A stretch of 64,000 bases of DNA from Pseudomonadota bacterium. GTDB lineage: Bacteria; Pseudomonadota; Alphaproteobacteria; Rhizobiales; Hyphomicrobiaceae. Positions within the stretch are counted from its first letter, which is position 1; each line of letters begins with the position of its first letter. Below, piece after piece: positions 60,072 to 64,000 of the stretch. The translations under genes were made by a program, and so were the position numbers. Below the pieces are notes generated by a model that saw only the letters and a list, made by a program, of their open reading frames with translations, searched no databases and was not told the origin of the DNA. Location: assembly GCA_023423275.1 (NCBI GenBank), contig JAFAFW010000052.1:12446-76445 (forward strand), written 5' to 3'.

Positions 60072-61616
60072 TCAGGCTGCTTTTGCGCGGGCTGCGTTTT
60101 CAATCCAGGCGCGGATTTTCTCGATATCGGGCGCACCACCATCGCGAAGGATTCGGCGGCCTTCGTCACGGGCCGCGAATGCCAGAACGTCTGCACACAG
60201 CTTATCGGCATCGGCTGCCGCGATTGCCGAAACGTCGCGATAGCCTGCACCGACGAGAAGTTGGGCATGCGTTCCCCTCAGTCCCGGCACGGACATGACA
60301 AGGCGTGTCTGATCTTGCCAATCACTCAGAACACCCGACGACATGTGCCGCGACATGAGACGCTGGCTCATGTCTTCCGCAGACCCGGACAGGAAATCAC
60401 CGACCGTGCGCACGCCGATTTCGGCAAAGCGCTGCGCAGTCTTGGGACCAATGGACGGTGCGGCTTCGAGGTCGTCTGACGCTGCGAGGTAGATGCGTGG
60501 CTCGGGCTTCACAACCGAAGCCAAGGCGTCGGAAAGTCGCTTCGGATTGTTGGCGGCGGCGGCAACGGTCGCCTGGGCGGCTTTCGCCGGTTGCGGATTT
60601 TGCGCGGTTGTCGGGCGGGGCGCGGTTTCTGCTGCCACCGGTTTGCGGCGTGGCTTGGGTGCCGGTATCAGCCGCTTGGCGCGTGCCTCGGCGGCTGCAC
60701 GCTCGCGCGGGGCGAGCACTTCCTTCGCGTAGAGATCACGAATCCTGCGATCGTCTTCCGGCAGCGATGCGGACACCGTGCCGGTGGACTTCAGCTCATC
60801 GTACATGCGCTGCACGATGGCGCGGTCCTCGGCATTGGCGAGCCGCTTCTGCATCGTCTTCATCGGGATTTGTAGCGTCGCGATCAGAGTATCGAGGGCG
60901 AGCGATACATCCGGCGGTGTCTGCCCGCAGTCCGTGAAGGCGCGGTCGAGCATGCGTGCGAATCCCGTGCTCGCGTAAGCGATCAGTTCGGCGACAAGCT
61001 TGCGGGAGATGGCATCCAGCCCGGCCGGCGGATCGGTGACGCCGGTGTGAAGGTCATAATGCGCGATCAGCTTTTCATAATAGCGATGCGAGAACTCAGC
61101 GCCGTCGCAGGTCATCTCGCGCTGCCAGGCCTCGCCCTCAGGCATTGGGACGTCGATAGAGGAGAATTGGTCGTCCGCAATCCGCTTCAGGTCATTGTAG
61201 GAGCGGTTGATGCTCCATTCGACGGCGCGATGAATGCTGTTTTCGGCTTCCGTCTGGCCCGTGTGAAAGGGGTGAACGGGATCGGTATAATAGTGCGACA
61301 GCACACCGGCGGCGTAGGCAGCCTCGCTCCAGTTGCTGTCCCTCAGCGCGTTGACGAGATGGCCGTACCAATTCTCGACCTTCTCCGGCGCGCCGCCCCA
61401 ATAGCTGTCCGCCACATGCAGGACGTGGTTCTTGAAGTCCTTGAATTTGTTATCCGGGTCCTTCGAGCCTTCCAGGTACAGCGCGACGTGCTTCAGGAAC
61501 ACGTTGCGCCAACCCTCCGCCTGCGGGTGCTGCAACTTCTGCAAGGCATCGAGCGCCAGCTTGTGGTGCGTGCCGTTGGCGTGCGCAGCGTAGATGATGC
61601 GGTAAAGCAGGCTCAT
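60072..61616 (-). CDS. Zinc-phospholipase-C-like domain fused to DUF4332
   Basis: The 514-residue protein has an N-terminal helical domain with the zinc-phospholipase-C-like motif GVLSHYYTDPVHPFHTGQ (residues 104-121) and His/Asp-rich helices before it (HVLHVADSYWG). Residues about 330-395 are a basic Ala/Pro linker and the C-terminal about 110 residues are a DUF4332 helix-hairpin-helix domain (APSIGPKTAQRFAEIGVRTV). No signal peptide is seen. The fold suggests a metal-dependent hydrolase targeted by the C-terminal domain. The ATG at 61616 has a GGGGAG site; an upstream GTG/ATG frame is longer but unsupported. Confidence 0.75.
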   Translation of the reverse strand: MSLLYRIIYAAHANGTHHKLALDALQKLQHPQAEGWRNVFLKHVALYLEGSKDPDNKFKDFKNHVLHVADSYWGGAPEKVENWYGHLVNALRDSNWSEAAYAAGVLSHYYTDPVHPFHTGQTEAENSIHRAVEWSINRSYNDLKRIADDQFSSIDVPMPEGEAWQREMTCDGAEFSHRYYEKLIAHYDLHTGVTDPPAGLDAISRKLVAELIAYASTGFARMLDRAFTDCGQTPPDVSLALDTLIATLQIPMKTMQKRLANAEDRAIVQRMYDELKSTGTVSASLPEDDRRIRDLYAKEVLAPRERAAAEARAKRLIPAPKPRRKPVAAETAPRPTTAQNPQPAKAAQATVAAAANNPKRLSDALASVVKPEPRIYLAASDDLEAAPSIGPKTAQRFAEIGVRTVGDFLSGSAEDMSQRLMSRHMSSGVLSDWQDQTRLVMSVPGLRGTHAQLLVGAGYRDVSAIAAADADKLCADVLAFAARDEGRRILRDGGAPDIEKIRAWIENAARAKAA

Positions 61617-61744
61617 GTCAGCTCCCCGAGCGATGACCGAATCGCGCTCGCGAAGCATTTCTGAATCCCGCAGTCTCTCCAACACTACGCAGCGTGAGCG
61701 TCGGAGATTTCAACAGTTTAGGCGTTGCCTTGTGGCGATAGCGC

Positions 61745-62317
61745 TCAGCTTTGAAGATGGGGCGTCAGCAGTTTGGCCCAGTCCTCGACCGACTGGCCGC
61801 TGCTCATATTGGGATCGATCAGGCCGTTGATCATGAACGTCGGCGAGACGTGAATGCCGTTCTGGCGGCCATATTTCGCGTGCCAGCGCAGCGCCTGATC
61901 GACGCTTTTGAGTTTGAATGCTTCGGCGACGTCAACGCCGGTGCCTTTGGAAATGCTCTCGATGATGTCCGTCGGGGTGCGATGCATATTCGGGCCGGCG
62001 CAATGGTTCTCGAACTCATAAGCTTCACGGTTCTCGAAGATATGAGCCATGGCTTTGAGCGCGGTTTCAGTGCCGCCCGGTGTGGCGCTGGCGGCCAGGA
62101 TGCTTCGTGTCACGATGGGGGAGAACAGGTGCCAGGGCTGCGAGACGAAGCGGATCTTGGCCGTCATTTTGTCCGCGCCGAACGTGGAAACGAGTTGCGG
62201 CAGCTTTTCGAACGTGCGCTTACAGAACGGGCACGTCGGCTCCATGAAGATCTCGAGCTCGATCTTGCCGTGACCAAGCTCGATAGGCGCGGGTTTGGCA
62301 TCCTGGGCAAGCGTCAT
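61745..62317 (-). CDS. DsbA-like thioredoxin-fold oxidoreductase
   Basis: The 190-residue protein has a thioredoxin-fold domain with the active-site motif EPTCPFCKR (Cys29, Cys32) and the cis-proline segment GIHVSPTFMINGL. It lacks a signal peptide, so it is probably cytoplasmic and reminiscent of 2-hydroxychromene isomerase-like DsbA paralogues. The ATG at 62317 gives the natural start; a longer frame from 62362 would encode tandem TAPFT repeats from a DNA repeat. Confidence 0.82.
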   Translation of the reverse strand: MTLAQDAKPAPIELGHGKIELEIFMEPTCPFCKRTFEKLPQLVSTFGADKMTAKIRFVSQPWHLFSPIVTRSILAASATPGGTETALKAMAHIFENREAYEFENHCAGPNMHRTPTDIIESISKGTGVDVAEAFKLKSVDQALRWHAKYGRQNGIHVSPTFMINGLIDPNMSSGQSVEDWAKLLTPHLQS

Positions 62318-62327
62318 AATGGCTCTC

Positions 62328-62357
62328 GTGAAAGGTGCAGTCGTGAAAGGTGCAGTC
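62328..62357. repeat. Two exact tandem 15-bp repeats upstream of the DsbA-like gene
   Basis: GTGAAAGGTGCAGTC occurs twice in tandem, with a third partial copy (GTCAAGGGTG) after it. It lies just upstream of the DsbA-like start at 62317. The 15-base period is in frame with the longer open frame, so repeat number could change the N-terminal length if that start were used. Confidence 0.75.
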
Positions 62358-62471
62358 GTCAAGGGTGTTTAAGAGTGGCCAGAATTTCCGTGTGGATTTC
62401 CTGGAAATCGTCAGACGACAGAGGCTTCGACTCGTGTCTGATGGGCGAAGGTTTATCCTGTTGGGCGGGCC

Positions 62472-63107
62472 ATGACTTCCGATCCTATCGGTAACGTCGA
62501 ACTCCTCAAGCTTCAACTTGAAGTTTGGAAAGAGGCCGTATCGACATCAAAGCATTTCACCGAAATGTCGGTCAGGACCCGCCAGTTGGGGCTGACTTTT
62601 GTCGTCGCCGCCTTCGCAGTCGCGATAACGTTGCTTTCACAGTATCCGTCAGCTCGGATCTCAATTCCGTTAGGGCAATTGGGTTACGATATCCACATTG
62701 CGGGCTTGATCATTGCATCTTCGGCCGCCGGTCTTTTTGTAACAAAACTTCTTGATATAAAAGTCTATCATCGAATGCTGCGGGGAAGCGTAGCCTTCAC
62801 CGAAGAAATAGAGAGAAAAATACTGCGCTCAGAAGTAATGGGGACGGAACGCGGGCTGGCAGAGACAATTTCTTACCATAGTCGCTCCAAGAGATCTTCG
62901 CCCTCCGGCGGGAGATCAAGCGACAGAAAGCATACCTCTGCTGAAGCCAAGATTAAGATATTCTACAATTGGTCTATGGGCATCATTGTTATGTTTGGAA
63001 TTGTTCTTACGTACGTCACACTAAACACGTTCGAAAGAAAGACCGTCATCAATCAACGAATCGAGTTCAGCGAGCCTGCGAAGCCGGTTGCGCCGCAGAA
63101 GCGTTGA
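62472..63107 (+). CDS. AT-rich gene for a three-helix membrane protein
   Basis: The 211-residue protein has a charged N-terminus (VELLKLQLEVWKEAVSTSK), three hydrophobic helices (LGLTFVVAAFAVAITLL; IAGLIIASSAAGLFVTKLL; IIVMFGIVLTYVTLNTF) and a basic linker rich in Ser/Lys. The segment LDIKVYHRMLRGSVAFTEEIE resembles proteins of the RipA/SLATT-like octameric membrane families by eye, an untested comparison. Base composition is markedly more AT-rich than the neighbours, which suggests transfer. GTTGGGCGGGCC precedes the ATG at 62472. Confidence 0.65.
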   Translation: MTSDPIGNVELLKLQLEVWKEAVSTSKHFTEMSVRTRQLGLTFVVAAFAVAITLLSQYPSARISIPLGQLGYDIHIAGLIIASSAAGLFVTKLLDIKVYHRMLRGSVAFTEEIERKILRSEVMGTERGLAETISYHSRSKRSSPSGGRSSDRKHTSAEAKIKIFYNWSMGIIVMFGIVLTYVTLNTFERKTVINQRIEFSEPAKPVAPQKR

Positions 63108-63123
63108 CGCGTGTTGTTGAGAC

Positions 63124-64000
63124 TCAATTTTCTTCCATCTTCAGTGCGGCGATGAAGGCTTCCTGCGGGATTTCGACCTTGCCGAACTCGCGCATCTTCT
63201 TCTTGCCCGCCTTCTGCTTCTCAAGCAGCTTGCGCTTGCGGCTGATGTCGCCGCCGTAGCACTTGGCGATCACGTCCTTGCGCAGGGCACGGATTGTTTC
63301 GCGGGCGATGATACGCCCGCCGATGGCTGCCTGGATCGGGATCTGGAACAGGTGCTGCGGGATCAAGTCTTTGAGTTTCTCGCACATGACGCGACCGCGC
63401 TGCTCGGCACGGCTGCGATGCACGATCATGGATAGCGCGTCGACCGGTTCAGCATTGACCAGGATCGACATTTTGACGAGGTCGTTCTCCTCATAGCCGA
63501 TCATCTGGTAGTCGAACGAAGCATAGCCGCGGCTGATCGATTTCAGCCTGTCATAGAAGTCGAACACCACCTCGTTGAGCGGCAGTTCGTACACCAGCAT
63601 GGCGCGCGTGCCGGCGTAGGTCAGGTTCTTCTGACGCCCGCGACGGTCCTGGCACAGCTTCAGGACGGCACCGAGATACTCGTCTGGCACCAGGATTGTG
63701 GCCTGGATCCACGGCTCCTTGATGTGCGCGATCTTCACGGGATCGGGCATGTCGGCCGGATTGTGCAGCTCGATCATCGAGCCGTCGTTCATGTGGATGT
63801 GGTAGATGACGCTCGGCGCGGTGGTGATGAGGTCCATGTTGAATTCACGCTCGAGACGCTCGGTAATGATCTCGAGGTGCAACAGGCCGAGGAAGCCGCA
63901 GCGGAAGCCGAAGCCAAGCGCGGCGGAGGTCTCCATTTCATAAGAGAAGCTGGCGTCGTTGAGGCGCAGCCTGGCCATGGCTTCGCGCAGATCCTCAAAG
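63124..64000 (-). CDS. lepA: Elongation factor 4 (LepA), 3' part
   Basis: The frame runs off the right edge, so this is the C-terminal part of LepA. It includes FEDLREAM, the EF-G-like domain III/V segments (GFGFRCGFLGLLHLEII, EPWIQATILVPDEYLGAVLKL) and the LepA-specific C-terminal domain (KCYGGDISRKRKLLEKQKAG) ending KMREFGKVEIPQEAFIAAL. LepA is a ribosome-bound GTPase that affects translation elongation or initiation under stress. The N-terminal GTPase domain lies outside the window. Confidence 0.96.
   Translation of the reverse strand, partial: FEDLREAMARLRLNDASFSYEMETSAALGFGFRCGFLGLLHLEIITERLEREFNMDLITTAPSVIYHIHMNDGSMIELHNPADMPDPVKIAHIKEPWIQATILVPDEYLGAVLKLCQDRRGRQKNLTYAGTRAMLVYELPLNEVVFDFYDRLKSISRGYASFDYQMIGYEENDLVKMSILVNAEPVDALSMIVHRSRAEQRGRVMCEKLKDLIPQHLFQIPIQAAIGGRIIARETIRALRKDVIAKCYGGDISRKRKLLEKQKAGKKKMREFGKVEIPQEAFIAALKMEEN

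Noticed and set aside
1..64000. CRISPR arrays and rRNA genes
   Set aside because: No direct-repeat array with regular unique spacers and no rRNA sequence was seen on either strand; the only long tandem array encodes the adhesin repeats in frame.

Overview
The window is about 62% G+C chromosomal DNA from an alphaproteobacterium, most likely of the order Hyphomicrobiales. The evidence is the gene content: a ChpT phosphotransferase, an EipA/DUF1134 envelope protein, a DUF6476-like gene beside rluD and rpoH, an HWE-family histidine kinase, an H-NS-like alphaproteobacterial histone, KGG-repeat stress proteins and EcfG-type (GGAAC-N16-CGTT) promoter sequences. The genus cannot be fixed from sequence alone.

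Positions 1-5577 are the right end of an integrated conjugative element. It holds the end of trbI, a DUF736 gene, a cargo block (hotdog thioesterase, MFS transporter, small acidic protein) and a large serine recombinase. The last 18 codons of the recombinase are read from the antisense strand of the tRNA-Glu gene that serves as the integration site.

Positions 5600-20000 are core chromosome: rluD, rpoH (with an exact EcfG-type promoter), an AmiC-type amidase, a 950-residue trimeric-autotransporter-like protein built from about 35 sixteen-residue repeats, an XRE regulator, a TauE/SafE exporter, two RlpA-like proteins, chpT and cysQ. Positions 20000-26700 hold eipA with two co-directional membrane-associated genes, an aminotransferase, an exported amidohydrolase and TspO.

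Positions 26700-35200 are a minus-strand block: a methyltransferase/ATP-grasp fusion, then guaB-MAPEG-rsmB-like as one tight operon, then ppx-rlmE-EamA as another. Positions 35300-46500 hold an M15 peptidase, tRNA-Gln, an SH3 protein, the HWE kinase, a YbaL-type antiporter, the H-NS-like protein beside an AT-richer gene-poor stretch, an acyl-CoA synthetase and an AsmA protein. Positions 46600-54400 hold an AbrB-type permease next to an HpsN-like HisD paralogue, two metallo-beta-lactamase-fold proteins, a permease split into two half-size genes, an L,D-transpeptidase-like protein with two YkuD-like repeats, infA and a cold-shock gene. Positions 54600-64000 hold two KGG proteins, an SDH-family membrane protease, two outer-membrane barrel candidates, a Gly-rich exported protein, a phospholipase-C-like/DUF4332 fusion, a DsbA-like protein, an AT-rich three-helix membrane protein and the 3' part of lepA.

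The region is dominated by cell-envelope functions (amidase, RlpA pair, EipA, M15 peptidase, L,D-transpeptidase-like protein, AsmA, barrels and adhesin) and stress functions (RpoH, cold shock, KGG, TspO). Most unusual are the 16-residue-repeat adhesin, the methyltransferase/ATP-grasp fusion, the split permease, the duplicated YkuD protein and the tRNA-derived recombinase tail.
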